Positions 22,486 to 22,696 of a stretch of DNA of 22,696 nucleotides are shown one piece after another (position 1 is the first letter of the stretch; each line of letters starts with the position of its first letter). The translations under genes and the position numbers were made by a program. Source of the DNA: an uncultured Collinsella sp. (GTDB taxonomy: Bacteria; Actinomycetota; Coriobacteriia; Coriobacteriales; Coriobacteriaceae). Under the pieces are notes generated by a model. That model did no database searches, was not told the origin of the DNA, and saw only the letters and a program-made list of their open reading frames with translations. Location: positions 1-22,696 of the forward strand of contig CABRHX010000032.1 of the NCBI GenBank assembly GCA_902470805.1, read 5' to 3'.

Positions 22486-22585
22486 AAACCCGCCAGAGCG
22501 GCAATCTGCCTTTCAACTTCGGCGGCATGACCAAAAGGTCAATGCCGCCTCGTTTCAAGGCACCTTGCTCGCTCTGGCGGGTTTT
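22486..22585. repeat. 99-nt near-continuous palindrome (large hairpin)
   Basis: Nested stems are symmetric around an AAAA loop (22533-22536): GACC/GGTC (22529-22532 with 22537-22540), GGCGGCAT/ATGCCGCC (22521-22528 with 22542-22549), AAC/GTT, TGCCTT/AAGGCA (22507-22512 with 22557-22562), GCAA/TTGC, and an outer 15-bp stem (22486-22500 with 22570-22584). They are interrupted mostly by small 2x2 internal loops. A short T-run follows on the plus strand. It may be a terminator, a structured RNA or a palindromic repeat element. Confidence 0.7.
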
Positions 22586-22696
22586 CGCTGACTTTGCCAA
22601 GGCATCGGCGTCGCCGTTGTTGGCACCTGGGGACGTTCCTTTTAATATGAGCAGGACATTGTCAAGAGGCAAAATCGGGCCTGGCCCCAACGATAT
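22586..22696. other. Noncoding right edge with a second, smaller hairpin
   Basis: TGCCAA (22595-22600) pairs with TTGGCA (22620-22625) around an inner CGGCG-T-CGCCG stem. It is followed by CACCTGGGGACGTTCCTTTT. This GGGGAC..TCC..TTTT pattern resembles sequences near REP-type elements. I see no convincing gene up to the window end. Confidence 0.35.

Noticed and set aside
22457..22690. 77-codon minus-strand open frame at the right edge
   Set aside because: It runs through the long palindrome and has no family resemblance or good start site.

Overview
This is a GC-rich (about 60-65 % by eye) bacterial chromosome segment. Its gene content and protein style suggest an actinobacterial gut anaerobe of the Coriobacteriia, most likely Collinsella or a close relative. 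This assignment is an inference from gene content and codon use; no database was searched. The clues are a C69 dipeptidase, a class III fructose-bisphosphatase, queH with queA, very large DUF4430/PQQ surface proteins and frequent GTG/TTG starts.

Layout. 1-240: palindromic terminator-like hairpin and an AT-rich leader. 241-1764: C69 dipeptidase. 1864-4052: two-gene operon of a small helical phasin-like protein and an ABC1/UbiB-type atypical kinase with two C-terminal membrane helices. 4130-9196: a cobalamin riboswitch and two downstream surface-protein genes. The first has a signal peptide, four transcobalamin-beta-like (DUF4430) domains, a PQQ-like propeller, a Listeria-Bacteroides repeat, a charged wall-spanning tail and a membrane anchor. 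The second is a membrane-anchored protein with one DUF4430 domain. A strong terminator follows. 9232-12313, minus strand: fbp followed by two GtrA paralogs. 12634-13523: a degV gene broken by a single-base frameshift. 13605-14696, minus: an unrecognised conserved-looking protein. 14887-15057: a 56-residue membrane microprotein. 15082-18395, minus: a NOL1/NOP2/Sun-type RNA m5C methyltransferase and a methionyl-tRNA-synthetase-like protein with an eroded KMSKS motif. 18528-19097: a DUF3267 membrane metalloprotease-like gene. 19137-20557: an intact IS1595-type insertion sequence with perfect 25-bp terminal repeats, an 8-bp target duplication and a truncated RelB/DinJ passenger gene. 20589-22446: queH and queA, the last two steps of queuosine synthesis. 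22447-22696: noncoding DNA with a 99-nt, almost fully paired palindrome.

How the genes work together. The most interesting unit is the B12-riboswitch operon. Two exported or anchored proteins carry five copies in total of the domain that forms the beta domain of human intrinsic factor and transcobalamin. Their control by a B12 sensor suggests a cell-surface corrinoid-capture system. The queH/queA pair and the RNA methyltransferase are RNA-modification genes. The IS has landed directly before the queH ribosome-binding site, so queH expression may now depend on the element.

No tRNA, rRNA, CRISPR array or prophage was seen.
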